DNA of 64,000 bases, taken from positions 4,468,001 to 4,532,000 of the forward strand of contig NZ_CP085636.1 of assembly GCF_027571385.1 (NCBI RefSeq). Reading direction: 5' to 3'. The stretch is from Shewanella sp. MTB7 (GTDB taxonomy: Bacteria > Pseudomonadota > Gammaproteobacteria > Enterobacterales > Shewanellaceae). Below, piece after piece: positions 16,538 to 26,709 of the stretch. Made by a program: the position numbers and the translations under genes. The first letter of the stretch is position 1. The number at the start of each line of letters is the position of its first letter. Under the pieces are notes generated by a model. It was not told where the DNA came from. It did no database searches and worked only from the letters and a program-made list of their open reading frames with translations.

Positions 16538-18355
16538 ATGATGAAGTTTTTGTTACCCTTAGCGCTATTGATTGGTTGTAGCGTTTTTACTACCGACAGT
16601 GGAGCTGTACAGACTATCAAATTATCCCCTACGGCAGATGACATGACACCTGTGGTGCGTAAGGCACTGGCAGCAGTAAAGGATGATGAGTTAAAAATTG
16701 TATTTGAAGAAGGGATATATACTTTTTTACCTGATTATGCAGAATCTGGTTATAGGGTGATAACCAATCACGGTAATGGCGTAAAAAAAGTGATTTTCTC
16801 TCTAGAAGATTTCTCCTCAGTTGAAATTGAAGGTAATGGTGCAGAGCTAGTTTTTCATGGTCAAGTCGCCCCTTTTCAGTTTTACCGTAATAACAAAGTT
16901 TCAGTCAGTAACTTGTCTGTTGATTGGGATACGCCTTTTACCTTTACAGCTGAGGTAGTTGCAGTGAATCGTAAACAAGGCTGGTTGGATGTTAAACCTT
17001 TGCCAGGTATGAGTTTTAAGCTGGCTGGACAGAAAATCCTTTTCCCTAATATCGATGGTTTTAATTATCAATATTTAGGTTCAACCCTGTTTTTTGAGCC
17101 TGAGAAAAAGAAAGTGGTGCACGGCGCCTGGGATATTCACAGTAAACCCAGCAAAGTGGAAAAACGCACTGATGGTGTGCTGCGAATTAATGAAAAACTG
17201 AAATATTATCCACCAGTAGGCTCATGGTGGACATCAAAAGGGGATCGACACAACGACCGTTATGCTCCCGCTTTTCAAGTTCGCAATTCAAAAAATATAC
17301 GCTTTAAAGATGTGGTGGTTCATCACGCATTAGGGATGGGATTTTTATTTGAACGCTCTGAAAACATTAAATTAATATCAAGTGGCGTCTATCTGCGAGA
17401 TAAAGAAAACGGTAACCGAGTTATATCCTCCACTGCCGATGCGACTCATTTTGCCAACTGTAAGGGCGATATACTGATTGAAGACAGTCGTTTTGAAAAC
17501 ATGCTCGATGACGGTGTTAACGTACATGGTACCTATGTTGTTGTCGATGACTTGCTTGATAGCCATACGCTACGAGTAGAGCTCAAACATTTTGAACAAC
17601 AAGGTTTTCAATTTGCTGTACCAGGGGATGAAGTGTGGTTTATTCACCAGCCCGATGTTCATCGCCGTACGGTGAATGAAGTGAGCGCCGTTGATACAAT
17701 TAATGAGCAATATATACAGCTGACATTTAAAAAACCTTTACCCGCTCAACTCAAGACTGGCGATTTACTCGAGAACAAAACATGGAACCCGACATTCACT
17801 CTGCGCGATAGCTATATTGGCGATCATAGAGCCAGAAGTATTGTATTAAAAACCCCGAAGAAAGTGTTAATAGAAAATAATCACTTCTATTCCATGATGT
17901 CCTGTATTTTCTTTCGTGGGGAAAGTTTTTACTGGTATGAATCAGGGGCTGTTAACGATGTCACTATTCGTCAAAATAATTTTAATAACTGCGCTCACTC
18001 AGCTAAAGAACATGCGGTTGTCTACATCACTCCACGTTTGGGAAAAACCTTTGATGACACTCTATATTTCGACAGCAACATTCGTTTTGAAGACAACAAT
18101 GTCACCACCTTTGATAATCGAATTATATGGGCCGACAGAGTAAACGGTCTAGTGATAAAAGGTAATACAATCACTAAGACCAAGGATGCTATGACCCCCT
18201 CTTTGCATGCCGATGCGCCAGTATTTGAATTTACCAATAGCAAGAATGTAGAGTTGATAAATAATCATTACTCCGGTGACATAGAAGAACTGCTCAAAAC
18301 CGATGATGCCTCCCGTGCAACCCTTAAAAATGATGATTCGATTATCGAGAATTAA
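16538..18355 (+). CDS. GH110 exo-alpha-1,3-galactosidase-like lipoprotein
   Basis: 605-residue right-handed beta-helix protein of glycoside hydrolase family 110. The block ADATHFANCKGDILIEDSRF then MLDDGVNVHG is characteristic; the paired Asp of LDDG corresponds to the proposed catalytic acids. Known members release terminal alpha-1,3-linked galactose from blood-group-B-type glycans or marine polysaccharides. The leader ends LALLIGC, a lipobox, so the protein is probably membrane-anchored. No sulfatase, transporter or TonB receptor is adjacent, so this is an orphan. Start: the first of two adjacent ATGs. Confidence 0.85.
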   Translation: MMKFLLPLALLIGCSVFTTDSGAVQTIKLSPTADDMTPVVRKALAAVKDDELKIVFEEGIYTFLPDYAESGYRVITNHGNGVKKVIFSLEDFSSVEIEGNGAELVFHGQVAPFQFYRNNKVSVSNLSVDWDTPFTFTAEVVAVNRKQGWLDVKPLPGMSFKLAGQKILFPNIDGFNYQYLGSTLFFEPEKKKVVHGAWDIHSKPSKVEKRTDGVLRINEKLKYYPPVGSWWTSKGDRHNDRYAPAFQVRNSKNIRFKDVVVHHALGMGFLFERSENIKLISSGVYLRDKENGNRVISSTADATHFANCKGDILIEDSRFENMLDDGVNVHGTYVVVDDLLDSHTLRVELKHFEQQGFQFAVPGDEVWFIHQPDVHRRTVNEVSAVDTINEQYIQLTFKKPLPAQLKTGDLLENKTWNPTFTLRDSYIGDHRARSIVLKTPKKVLIENNHFYSMMSCIFFRGESFYWYESGAVNDVTIRQNNFNNCAHSAKEHAVVYITPRLGKTFDDTLYFDSNIRFEDNNVTTFDNRIIWADRVNGLVIKGNTITKTKDAMTPSLHADAPVFEFTNSKNVELINNHYSGDIEELLKTDDASRATLKNDDSIIEN

Positions 18356-18407
18356 CCATATCACTGTGATAACGAAATCCCACACCTCACTGTTTCGGAT
18401 TTCATTC

Positions 18408-18432
18408 AAAAAACGCAGCCATCTGGCTGCGT
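18408..18432 (-). terminator. Rho-independent terminator of the nqr operon
   Basis: The perfect 8-bp stem ACGCAGCC/GGCTGCGT with loop ATCT is followed on the minus strand by a run of six T. It lies about 45 bases after the nqrF stop. Confidence 0.85.
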
Positions 18433-18478
18433 CTCCTATTAACTATCTCATTTTCTGTTTCTGTTGCTAGTCTGAAGA

Positions 18479-19696
18479 CTAGTCACCAAAGTCATCTAAC
18501 AAGATATTTTCTTCTTCCACGCCGAAGCTTTCAAGCATGCTGATCACGGAGGAGTTCATGATCGGAGGTCCACACATGTAGAACTCACAATCTTCTGGTG
18601 CCTTGTGATTCTTAAGGTAATTCTCAAACAGCACATTATGGATAAAGCCAGTGTATCCAGTCCAATTATCTTCCGGAAGCGGCTCCGACAAGGCCACGTG
18701 CCAAACAAAGTTATCATTTTCAGCAGCCAACTTATCAAAATCTTCCTGATAGAATACTTCACGAGTTGATCGCGCACCGTACCAGAAGCTCATCTTACGC
18801 TTAGTCTTCTCACCTTTAAGTTGGTTAAAGATATGAGAACGCATAGGCGCCATACCCGCACCACCACCAACAAAGATCATCTCGGCATCGGTTTCTTTAA
18901 CGAAAAACTCGCCAAATGGGCCAGAAATAGTGACCTTATCACCCGCTTTTAAATTAAAGATATAGGATGACATCTTGCCCGGTGGCAGTCCTTCCGATGG
19001 AGGCGTAGCAATACGCACGTTGAGCATGATGCGACCTTTCTCATCTGGGTAGTTCGCCATTGAGTAAGCACGCAATACATCTTCATCGACTCTTGAGACC
19101 AACTTAAACAGATCATACTTATCCCAGTCACCACGGTACTCTTCAGGGATATCAAAATCACTGTAGTTCACCTGATGCGCCGGCGCTTCGATCTGAATAT
19201 AACCCCCAGCTTTAAACTTGACATCTTCGCCTTCAGGTAGTTTCAGTAGCAACTCTTTAATAAAAGTGGCCTTGTTATCGTTTGAGATAACCTCACATTG
19301 CCACTTCTTCACGCCGAAGATCTCATCCTCTACTTCAAGTTCCATGTCCGTTTTCACGGCAACCTGACACGCCAAACGACAGCCCTCTTTGGCCTCTTTC
19401 TTAGTAATATGATCGCGCTCTGTCGGCAAAATATCACCACCGCCAGATTTAACGATAACGCGGCACTGACCACATGTACCACCGCCACCACAGGCCGATG
19501 GGATAAAGATCTCCTTGTTTGCAAGTGCACCTAATAACTTATCACCCGCCGACGTAGTAATGCTTTTTTCATCGTCATCATTGATGCGAATCGTGACATC
19601 TCCCGTGGAGACCAGTTTACTTTTGGCGAATAAAATCACCATAACCAACACACTCACAACGAACGTGAACATGCCGATACCAATTGCCATTTCCAT
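18479..19696 (-). CDS. nqrF: Na+-translocating NADH:quinone reductase subunit F
   Basis: NADH-oxidising subunit of Na+-Nqr. About 405 residues: an N-terminal membrane anchor ([20 protein letters not shown]), a 2Fe-2S ferredoxin domain ([14 protein letters not shown], then CRLACQ), an FAD domain (RAYSMANYP) and an NADH domain ([23 protein letters not shown]). It ends ILLDDFGD as NqrF does. The ATG at 19694-19696 has AAAGG eight bases upstream. Last gene of nqrABCDEF, 77 bases after nqrE. Confidence 0.97.
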   Translation of the reverse strand: MEMAIGIGMFTFVVSVLVMVILFAKSKLVSTGDVTIRINDDDEKSITTSAGDKLLGALANKEIFIPSACGGGGTCGQCRVIVKSGGGDILPTERDHITKKEAKEGCRLACQVAVKTDMELEVEDEIFGVKKWQCEVISNDNKATFIKELLLKLPEGEDVKFKAGGYIQIEAPAHQVNYSDFDIPEEYRGDWDKYDLFKLVSRVDEDVLRAYSMANYPDEKGRIMLNVRIATPPSEGLPPGKMSSYIFNLKAGDKVTISGPFGEFFVKETDAEMIFVGGGAGMAPMRSHIFNQLKGEKTKRKMSFWYGARSTREVFYQEDFDKLAAENDNFVWHVALSEPLPEDNWTGYTGFIHNVLFENYLKNHKAPEDCEFYMCGPPIMNSSVISMLESFGVEEENILLDDFGD

Positions 19697-19773
19697 CGAA
19701 TCTACCTTTTCTATCATTCGTATTCTTTAAGCCATGCTCTCTATAACAGGAGTTATCAATAAGAGAGAGTGAC

Positions 19774-20382
19774 TTAAATAGAAATACCTGAGAAAGCCAT
19801 AAAACCTAGTGCCATCAAGCCCGTCGTGATAAAGACAATGCCTATCCCTTGTAAGCCTTCAGGAATCGCATGAAACTTCATTCGTTCACGCAAGCCTGCC
19901 AGCATCACAATGGCCATTGCCCAACCAAAACCAGACCCCGCGGCAAACACCACCGACTCACCTAAGTTGTAATCACGGTTAGCCATGAAAATAACACCGG
20001 CGAAGATGGCGCAGTTTACGGTCAGTAGTGGTAAGAAGATCCCTAATGAGTCGTAGAGACTTGGGATGTACTTATCCAAAAACATCTCCAGAATCTGTAC
20101 CAGCGCAGCTATCACACCGATAAAAGTAATCAACTGTAGGTAGCTCAGATTCAGCTCAGGATATCCAGCCCAAGCCAGTGCGCCAGGCGCAAGTACATTG
20201 GCGTAGATGATTTGGTTAATCGGTACTGCAATCATCATCACTGCGATAACGGCCACACCTAAACCAAAGGAGGTTGACACCTTCTTAGATACGGCAAGAA
20301 AGGTACACATGCCCATAAAGAAAGACAGCGCCATGTTGTCGATAAAGGCTGCTTGAATAAACAGATTAATGTAATGTTCCAT
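19774..20382 (-). CDS. nqrE: Na+-translocating NADH:quinone reductase subunit E
   Basis: 202-residue, six-helix membrane subunit ([20 protein letters not shown] start, then [14 protein letters not shown]). With NqrD it forms the pseudo-symmetric pair that carries the intramembrane 2Fe-2S cluster; cysteines sit in the expected helices (GMCTF and [10 protein letters not shown]). It lies nine bases after nqrD in the operon. Confidence 0.97.
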   Translation of the reverse strand: MEHYINLFIQAAFIDNMALSFFMGMCTFLAVSKKVSTSFGLGVAVIAVMMIAVPINQIIYANVLAPGALAWAGYPELNLSYLQLITFIGVIAALVQILEMFLDKYIPSLYDSLGIFLPLLTVNCAIFAGVIFMANRDYNLGESVVFAAGSGFGWAMAIVMLAGLRERMKFHAIPEGLQGIGIVFITTGLMALGFMAFSGISI

Positions 20383-20391
20383 ATATCTTCC

Positions 20392-21015
20392 TTAACCTCG
20401 TTTACGTTGGATAACGTTAATGGACCAGATCATTAATCCAATGAGGAAAAACGCACTTGGAGGGAGTTTGAACATCTCATTGGCGAGGTACCAACCGCCG
20501 TTTTCAACGGTTTGTAGTACTTCATAGCCAAACAAGCTGCCGCTACCAAGAAGCTCACGCACAAAGGCAACGCCAAGCAAGATCACGCCATACCCCATCG
20601 CATTGCCTAAGGCATCAACGACCGCTAGGTGTGGCGGATTCTTCATGGCAAAAGCTTCGGCTCGACCCATGATGATACAGTTGGTGATGATCAGTCCGAC
20701 AAAGACTGACAGCTGACGAGACAACTCGTAAGCCACGTCTTGCAGCACCATATCAACAATGATCACTAAGGATGCGATCACGGTCATCTGCGCAATAATA
20801 CGCACGCTGTTTGGGATGAGCCTACGAATAGAGGAGATGATCAGGTTAGAGAACACCAATACGAAGGTCACAGCTAAGGTCATCACCAAAGCCGTTTTCA
20901 TTGAGTTACTGACGGCCAACGCCGAACAGACCCCAAGCACCTGCATAGCAACAGGATTATTGGCAAAAATAGGACTCGTCAGTATATCGCGAGTGGATGT
21001 TGTATGAGTGCTCAC
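20392..21015 (-). CDS. nqrD: Na+-translocating NADH:quinone reductase subunit D
   Basis: 207-residue integral membrane subunit, homologous to NqrE and RnfE. Landmarks are [20 protein letters not shown], the second Cys-containing helix [20 protein letters not shown], and [20 protein letters not shown]. It starts one base after the nqrC stop, so translation is probably coupled. Confidence 0.97.
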   Translation of the reverse strand: MSTHTTSTRDILTSPIFANNPVAMQVLGVCSALAVSNSMKTALVMTLAVTFVLVFSNLIISSIRRLIPNSVRIIAQMTVIASLVIIVDMVLQDVAYELSRQLSVFVGLIITNCIIMGRAEAFAMKNPPHLAVVDALGNAMGYGVILLGVAFVRELLGSGSLFGYEVLQTVENGGWYLANEMFKLPPSAFFLIGLMIWSINVIQRKRG

Positions 21016-21016
21016 C

Positions 21017-21787
21017 TTAAACCTCCGAAGCTTTTAACTTGTCAAAGAAGGTTTGATAACCTTCTTTGCCGAACCAAAACTGGATCGAGCGCTGGACACC
21101 ACGACCGGTCATCGTTGCGCCGCTGACGGCATCAACACTATGGTTGTCACCCTCTTTTACGCTACCTTTAACAACTTTTATCGCCACATTGCCTTTCTCA
21201 TCAAAGATCTGCTTATCACGGAATTTATCCGTCCACTCAGGATCATTAAGGAAATCACCAATACCAGGAGTTTCACCGTGCTCGTAAATAACCAAGTTTT
21301 CTATGGTGTTCATGTCAGGTTTTACTGCCACAAAGCCGTAAAGCATTGACCATAGACCTTTGCCATAAACAGGTACCACTAAACTTGCCAGCTCGCCCTT
21401 ATCATCAAGAACCTTAAATACGCGTACTTGATTAGCTCGGGATTTAATTCTGGCGGTGTCTTTCTTTGGTTTGATTGAGGTCTCGGGATTGATGGACGCC
21501 ATGCGATCATCAAAATCCATCACATTGCCTTCAGTGCTCACCACACCGGTGTCGAGTTCCACAAGCATAGGGATAACCGAGGTTTTGAATATTTCGCGGA
21601 AATCTTTATCACCGCTAATATCAACGTCAGCAGCTATCAACACATAACGTTGAAGCTCATCGCGTTTTTTGACTAACTTACGTTCTTTAAGCAGCTCAGC
21701 GGTGCCAGTGATCATAAATGAGCACAGTAAACAGAGCGTAACGGTAAAGATCATCGTTCCGACAATGGTATCTTTCTTAAAGGCCAT
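21017..21787 (-). CDS. nqrC: Na+-translocating NADH:quinone reductase subunit C
   Basis: 256 residues: one N-terminal membrane span and a periplasmic domain with covalently attached FMN. The attachment motif SGATMT ([16 protein letters not shown]) is intact, as is [12 protein letters not shown]. The flavin should be added by ApbE, which is not in this window. It follows the small 45-codon frame by two bases rather than following nqrB directly, which is unusual. Confidence 0.96.
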   Translation of the reverse strand: MAFKKDTIVGTMIFTVTLCLLCSFMITGTAELLKERKLVKKRDELQRYVLIAADVDISGDKDFREIFKTSVIPMLVELDTGVVSTEGNVMDFDDRMASINPETSIKPKKDTARIKSRANQVRVFKVLDDKGELASLVVPVYGKGLWSMLYGFVAVKPDMNTIENLVIYEHGETPGIGDFLNDPEWTDKFRDKQIFDEKGNVAIKVVKGSVKEGDNHSVDAVSGATMTGRGVQRSIQFWFGKEGYQTFFDKLKASEV

Positions 21788-21789
21788 AC

Positions 21790-21927
21790 TTACTTAACCC
21801 CTACTTTATCTTGATCCGATGTATTTGAACGACCATACAAAAGGTATTCAAATATTGATGTCCAGATGTTGGCAACCTGAATCGCCAACATGCCTGCTGC
21901 AGGTGCAACTTTGTTGTTAGAGGGCAT
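21790..21927 (-). CDS. 45-residue small protein between nqrB and nqrC
   Basis: Unrecognised. The frame starts inside the last codons of nqrB (11-base overlap) and ends two bases before the nqrC ATG, filling the gap exactly. One hydrophobic stretch, MLAIQVANIWTSIFEYLLYG, is followed by a polar tail (SNTSDQDKVGVK). It resembles the NqrB C-terminus, which reads MLAILFANLWAPIFDYLVAQ, at about 11 of 20 positions. It may be a diverged duplicate of the nqrB tail, a true accessory peptide or a relic. GGAG lies 11 bases before the ATG, a weak placing. Confidence 0.5.
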   Translation of the reverse strand: MPSNNKVAPAAGMLAIQVANIWTSIFEYLLYGRSNTSDQDKVGVK

Positions 21928-23131
21928 GGCGTTTCAATCTCCGCTTGATGTTCGCTTGCGCAACAAGATAATCAAAAATAGGTGCCCACAAGTTAGCGAA
22001 TAGAATGGCTAACATGATGCTTTCTGGCATTTTTGGATTTATCACGCGGATAAGCACGGTCATAAAACCGATCAACAAACCGTAGGCTACTTTGCCTTTA
22101 CGTGTGTATGAGGTCGTCACAGGATCGGTGGCCATGAACATCATACCCAACGCGAAACCACCGGTAACCAAATGCCAAGTCCATGGCATAGCAAACAGGT
22201 CATTCTTAGTCGAACCAATCAGGTTGAACATGATGGCAGTCAACACCATACCTAACATCACACCGGCAACAATGCGCCAGTCAGCTAAGCGGCTTAACAG
22301 CAATAATCCACCACCAATCAATAGAGCTAATGTACTGGTTTCACCAATGGCACCAGGCGTAAAGCCTAAGAAAGAGTTCCACCAATTAGGATCCTTAAAC
22401 GCATCAAACCAAGCGTAATCGACAAAGCTAATTTTGCCCGCAGCGGTTTGCGCTAATGTTGTCGCCCCTGAGAAACCATCGACAGCCACAAGTTGACCTA
22501 CGCTGGCAACTTCGGTTGGGTAAGCAAAGAAGATAAACGACAAACCCGCTAATGCTGGGTTAAGGAAGTTATATCCCATGCCGCCAAAGAGCTCTTTCGC
22601 TATCACAACACCAAAGGTAATACCCATAGCAACAATCCAAAGCGGGGTTGATACAGGCAAAATCAAAGTAAATAGCAGTGCGGTAACAAAGAAGCCTTCA
22701 TGAAGCTCTTGACCACGCACCTTAGCAAACACCATCTCCCAAAACAGGCTCACCAACAGCGCAGTAAGATAGATAGGGAAATAGAAGCTCAAACCATAGA
22801 GGAACAAACCAATCAATCCGGTTTGTTCAGTTAAGCCGCCGGAAATAAGGTTGAATAAACCTAACTGCCACACATTCGGTGTCGATAAGCCAGAAACAAC
22901 GGCAATTTGCGCCTGTAATCCCAAGTTATATAGACCAAATAGAATTGCTGGCAATAAACACAAGCCCACCATAGTCATGGTACGTTTCACGTCAATGGCA
23001 TCACGAACATGCACTTTACCTTTAGTGCTACGACCATTAGCAATCACAAGGGATCTAAGATAGCCCTTCATCGCCTGACCAGGAGCATAATAGTCATCTT
23101 GTAAATCAGGCTTATTATCCTTGGCACTCAT
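21917..23131 (-). CDS. nqrB: Na+-translocating NADH:quinone reductase subunit B
   Basis: About 404 residues with some ten membrane helices; it carries covalent FMN and riboflavin and forms the sodium channel. The flavin site is GGFSGATTLAQ-like (VDGFSGATTLAQTA), with GMGYNFLNPALAGLSF and ATDPVTTSYTRKGK also present. It ends NIKRRLKRHAL. The ATG at 23129-23131 has AGAGGA seven bases upstream and overlaps the stop of a 30-codon frame as TGATG. Confidence 0.97.
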   Translation of the reverse strand: MSAKDNKPDLQDDYYAPGQAMKGYLRSLVIANGRSTKGKVHVRDAIDVKRTMTMVGLCLLPAILFGLYNLGLQAQIAVVSGLSTPNVWQLGLFNLISGGLTEQTGLIGLFLYGLSFYFPIYLTALLVSLFWEMVFAKVRGQELHEGFFVTALLFTLILPVSTPLWIVAMGITFGVVIAKELFGGMGYNFLNPALAGLSFIFFAYPTEVASVGQLVAVDGFSGATTLAQTAAGKISFVDYAWFDAFKDPNWWNSFLGFTPGAIGETSTLALLIGGGLLLLSRLADWRIVAGVMLGMVLTAIMFNLIGSTKNDLFAMPWTWHLVTGGFALGMMFMATDPVTTSYTRKGKVAYGLLIGFMTVLIRVINPKMPESIMLAILFANLWAPIFDYLVAQANIKRRLKRHAL

Positions 23132-23223
23132 CAAGCTTTCCTCTCAATAGATACTTTTAAAAGCCCAGGCACATTCATTAATGACCCCAGTAGATCAGGG
23201 CTATTGTTAGCGTTAAAACTCAT
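23131..23223 (-). CDS. 30-residue small frame between nqrA and nqrB
   Basis: Unrecognised. Its ATG overlaps the nqrA stop (TGATG) and its TGA overlaps the nqrB ATG (again TGATG), so it is fitted by single-base overlap at both ends. An AGGGAAGGG site precedes it. Sequence: [17 protein letters not shown] then VPGLLKVSIERKA. There is no membrane span or known motif. It could be a functional peptide or a translational coupling device letting ribosomes pass from nqrA to nqrB. Confidence 0.5.
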   Translation of the reverse strand: MSFNANNSPDLLGSLMNVPGLLKVSIERKA

Positions 23224-24584
23224 CACCCTTCCCTCTCAATAATATCTAGGCAAGCACGCAGCTCTTTACCAAAATCGTATTTGCCGGGGCAGACGAAGGT
23301 ACAAAGTGCTAAATCTTCCTCATCCAATTCTAAAGCGCCTAACTGTTGTGCTTCATCGGTGTCACGAACCACAAGATCACGTACTAATAGGGTTGGCAGA
23401 ATATCAAGTGGCATCACGCGATCCAGTTGACCAAAAGCCATCATGGCGCGAGCAGAACCACCGGTATGAGTTGTCATATCAAACAGCTTCTTCGCACCTT
23501 TAAAGCGTGAAGTCACTGCACGAGTGATAGAGAATTTTTCAGAACCGCCGCGCACCCAAGAAAGAAGCTCATGCTGAGCATCTTCAGTCAGTGCCGAGAT
23601 CTGGTTGTGGAAACGACCTAGGTAATCATGCACACCCGTTGCAGTGTGTCCTGACAATACAGAACCTGATACCACTCGAGAGAAGCCAGGCTTAAGTTGG
23701 TCATTCACAATCTCACTTAACTCAGCGCCCAATTGGGTACGAATTAAACGAGGATTAATCACATTAGGGCCTGCCAGTGACACAACGCGGTCAGTGCATA
23801 ACTCACCGGTCTGGAATAGCTTACCGAAGGCAATAACGTCCTGATAACCTATGTGCCAAACTTGACGCTCCAGACTCACTGGCAAGGTGAAGTGAATATG
23901 AGTGCCCACAAGACCGGCCGGATGAACGCCCGCGAACCGTTTAGTTTCAACTTGTGAAAAATCATTACCTGGTAATGCGCCACCACTATCCTGACACAAA
24001 TACACTTTACCTTGGGTCAAACGTGTTAATGCCGCCATACCAGTAGCAAAGGCATCGGTATGCTCAGCAATAATAATGCGCGGGTCTGCAGCTAAAGGAT
24101 TGGTGTCTATTGCAGTAACAAAAATGGCAGCAGGAGACGTATCAAGCTGAGCTAAGCGTGAAAATGGACGTGTACGCAGTGCTGTCCACAAACCACTATT
24201 GACTAAGTTTGCTTGTACCAGTTCGCGACTTAAGCGAGACACGTCTTTGTGGGCTTCAAATACCAGCGCTTCATCACCGTGACACTTGATCACAACGGAT
24301 TGTAATACGCGGCGCTCACCACGGTTAATCGCGATGATTTCACCACTTGCTGGCGCAGTAAAGAAGACGCCCGGTGTCTTTTTATCTTCGAAAAGTGGTT
24401 GGCCTTTTTTGACCAGATCACCTATCTCAACCATCATAGTAGGTTTTAAACCGATATACTCTTCACCGAGAAGTGCGACATGAGAGGCATGGAACCTCTC
24501 TTCAATCACTTGTTTAGGCTCACCGGCTATGGGCACATCTAGCCCTTTTGTTACTGTTTTTATCTGGTCTTTAAACTCAGCCAT
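23223..24584 (-). CDS. nqrA: Na+-translocating NADH:quinone reductase subunit A
   Basis: Peripheral, cofactor-free subunit of Na+-Nqr and first gene of the operon. About 453 residues: [34 protein letters not shown] and [14 protein letters not shown] mark the N-terminal half, [11 protein letters not shown] the end. It is slightly longer at the N-terminus than the Vibrio protein. The start is uncertain: ATG 24582-24584 is preferred by homology, but another ATG lies four codons upstream and neither has a strong ribosome site. Confidence 0.95.
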   Translation of the reverse strand: MAEFKDQIKTVTKGLDVPIAGEPKQVIEERFHASHVALLGEEYIGLKPTMMVEIGDLVKKGQPLFEDKKTPGVFFTAPASGEIIAINRGERRVLQSVVIKCHGDEALVFEAHKDVSRLSRELVQANLVNSGLWTALRTRPFSRLAQLDTSPAAIFVTAIDTNPLAADPRIIIAEHTDAFATGMAALTRLTQGKVYLCQDSGGALPGNDFSQVETKRFAGVHPAGLVGTHIHFTLPVSLERQVWHIGYQDVIAFGKLFQTGELCTDRVVSLAGPNVINPRLIRTQLGAELSEIVNDQLKPGFSRVVSGSVLSGHTATGVHDYLGRFHNQISALTEDAQHELLSWVRGGSEKFSITRAVTSRFKGAKKLFDMTTHTGGSARAMMAFGQLDRVMPLDILPTLLVRDLVVRDTDEAQQLGALELDEEDLALCTFVCPGKYDFGKELRACLDIIEREG

Positions 24585-24997
24585 CACAAACATCAACCGT
24601 TAAAAAATTGGATGCGTAATTCTAAATGTTTGTTAACATAAGATCCGATAAAGAGGTCACATTCCACCCCGAATCCGTAAGTCACAAACACAATTTCACT
24701 CAGTTATGTGACGATAATCACTTAATGCGGTAATGAATTAATCGGTATGTTGTTTTATGACAAAAAAGACAATAATAAGCCTTACTAAATGAGTATGAAG
24801 CCAAGCTTAAAAACCCATTTGAAAAATGATATTTTTTATAAACAGTTTATAAGAAGAACATATAATTCATTGCTAGCATTTTGATTCAGATAAGCGCTCT
24901 ATTGATTGAATGTAATTTAACGACTGAGTCACCACTTCCAATTCTGAACTGCCTATGCAATATTACATTTGTTAAAAACAATAACAATAGATCAACT
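24585..24997. other. Intergenic region between nqrA and the Nramp-like gene
   Basis: 413 AT-rich bases between divergent genes. It must hold the nqr promoter. No regulator site was recognised by eye. Confidence 0.3.
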
Positions 24998-26191
24998 ATG
25001 CAGAAACAATTATTCAGAGTTGGGCCTGGCGCTTTTGTTGCTGCTGCGTTTATTGGTCCGGGTACCATCACATTATGTACCCTAGCAGGTGTTCAGTTTG
25101 GCTACGGCTTACTCTGGGTAATGTTGCTGGCAATAGTGGCGACTTATACCCTGCAAGAGATGTCTGCTAGATTGGGACTTATTACACAAAAGGGTCTGGC
25201 TGCGGTCATTAAGGAGCAGATCCCCTCAGGTTGGCTACGCAATATTACCGTTCTGCTTATCTTTTCTGCCATCGTCATCGGCAATATAGCTTATGAAGCC
25301 GGTAACATATCAGGCGCCTCACTGGGTTTGTCAGCCCTATTAGGTCAAGATAGCTTACCTTTTCTGCCTATGTTTATCGGCACTGTATCAGCCTTGCTGC
25401 TGTTCATTGGCAGCTACAAGCTACTTGAGAAAGTGTTGATTGGACTCGTGCTCGCGATGAGCCTGTCATTCTTTATCACCGCTCTACTCACTCAACCTAA
25501 TATAGGTGAAGTATTAAGTGGCTTATTCACCCCGCAAGTCTCGTCTCAAAACCTATTAATGGTGATTGGGCTGATAGGCACAACGGTGGTGCCTTACAAC
25601 CTCTTTCTGCACGCCTCACTCGTCAAAGAGGTGTGGCATCACCCCAATGAACTTAATCTCGTCAAACAAGACACCTTTATCTCTGTAGGATTTGGCGGTG
25701 TGATTTCGATAGCTATCATCATCTGTGCAGCCTCAATACAGGGAGATAATGTGGAAAACCTGCTGGATCTAGCCAAAGGTCTGAATCCCCTGTTCGGCAC
25801 TTTCTCGACCTTGTTTCTGGGAATTGGTATGTTCGCAGCTGGAATAACATCGGCTATCACAGCACCATTAGCCGCCGCATTTGTAGGTCAACACTGTTTT
25901 GGTTGGAAAGCGAACTTAAAAGACTTCCGGTTTAGATTAATCTGGCTAACGGTGATCATCACCGGCGTTACTTGCTCCTCTTTGCAACTTAGGCCAATTG
26001 AGATCATTAAGTTTGCACAGATCACCAATGGCTTATTACTGCCGCTTCTCGCGGCTCTTTTGCTTTGGATAGTCAACAAGACACAAGTGTTAGGACAATA
26101 CAAAAACACACTGATACAGAATCTGTTCGGCGCCATCGTCGTTATTATCACTTTGATGTTAAGTGTAAAAACGCTCTACACTATTATTTAA
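24998..26191 (+). CDS. Nramp-superfamily transporter lacking the canonical metal ligands
   Basis: 397 residues with about eleven membrane helices. The first helix has IGPGTITLC where Nramp Mn/Fe transporters have the DPGN motif, and the sixth has TTVVPYNLFLHASL where they have a Met-Pro-His version. The Asp, Asn and Met that bind Mn/Fe in Nramp are thus Gly, Thr and Val here. It is an Nramp-fold protein, probably with another substrate. I start at ATG 24998, where the family N-terminus begins; no clear ribosome site is visible, and an upstream in-frame start exists. Confidence 0.85.
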   Translation: MQKQLFRVGPGAFVAAAFIGPGTITLCTLAGVQFGYGLLWVMLLAIVATYTLQEMSARLGLITQKGLAAVIKEQIPSGWLRNITVLLIFSAIVIGNIAYEAGNISGASLGLSALLGQDSLPFLPMFIGTVSALLLFIGSYKLLEKVLIGLVLAMSLSFFITALLTQPNIGEVLSGLFTPQVSSQNLLMVIGLIGTTVVPYNLFLHASLVKEVWHHPNELNLVKQDTFISVGFGGVISIAIIICAASIQGDNVENLLDLAKGLNPLFGTFSTLFLGIGMFAAGITSAITAPLAAAFVGQHCFGWKANLKDFRFRLIWLTVIITGVTCSSLQLRPIEIIKFAQITNGLLLPLLAALLLWIVNKTQVLGQYKNTLIQNLFGAIVVIITLMLSVKTLYTII

Positions 26192-26207
26192 TACCCAGCA
26201 CAAGTAT

Positions 26208-26651
26208 TTAATATGGCGCGCAAGGCTGTGCGAGTAAATATTCCAGCTCATCTAGCACGGTTAACTTTTTCTCTTTATCGAGCTTATTATACTCATTAAA
26301 TGCCAGCATCAACTCTGTGGATTGTTGAGTTGAAAAAGAAGCCATCAGAGGGTTAGATAAGCCAGCGTAAAGAGGCATATTTACCCCATCAAATTGATCC
26401 GCTGTGATGTCATAACTAAAGCCATTAACGACTAACCAATAATGATTTTCATGCATTAACTTGTTACAGCCATGGATTAGCTCAATATGAGCAGTAGGGA
26501 ATCTGGCATTGATTAACACACCTAAATAGAGGGATGCTAACTGGCAACAGTTCTTGGGAAAGTGAATAAAGTTTGGTAGCTCAATATTCGCAGCTTCAGC
26601 CTCAAAGATCCCCCTAAGTCTCTGACTAAATCGCGTTATTTCTCTCTGCAT
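26208..26651 (-). CDS. Small protein with a possible Cys-His-Asp triad
   Basis: 147 residues, not recognised. FPKNCCQLASLYLG, then ENHYWLVVNG, then FSYDITADQF give a Cys...His...Asp order like papain-fold or transglutaminase-type hydrolases, and the Cys sits at a helix start as in those folds. The rest (LAFNEYNKLDKEKKLTVL) is charged and helical. No signal peptide. AAGGAG lies five bases before the ATG. It is convergent with the Nramp-like gene. Hydrolase function is inference from three residues. Confidence 0.65.
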   Translation of the reverse strand: MQREITRFSQRLRGIFEAEAANIELPNFIHFPKNCCQLASLYLGVLINARFPTAHIELIHGCNKLMHENHYWLVVNGFSYDITADQFDGVNMPLYAGLSNPLMASFSTQQSTELMLAFNEYNKLDKEKKLTVLDELEYLLAQPCAPY

Positions 26652-26709
26652 CTATACTCCTTGTTTTTTGTTCTCACTTTCGTTGTTTCACGAAGGACTA
26701 AACCATATT

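Noticed and set aside
18374..18403. GAAATCC/GGATTTC hairpin after the GH110 gene
   Set aside because: Short stem with a long loop and no T-run; too weak to call a terminator.
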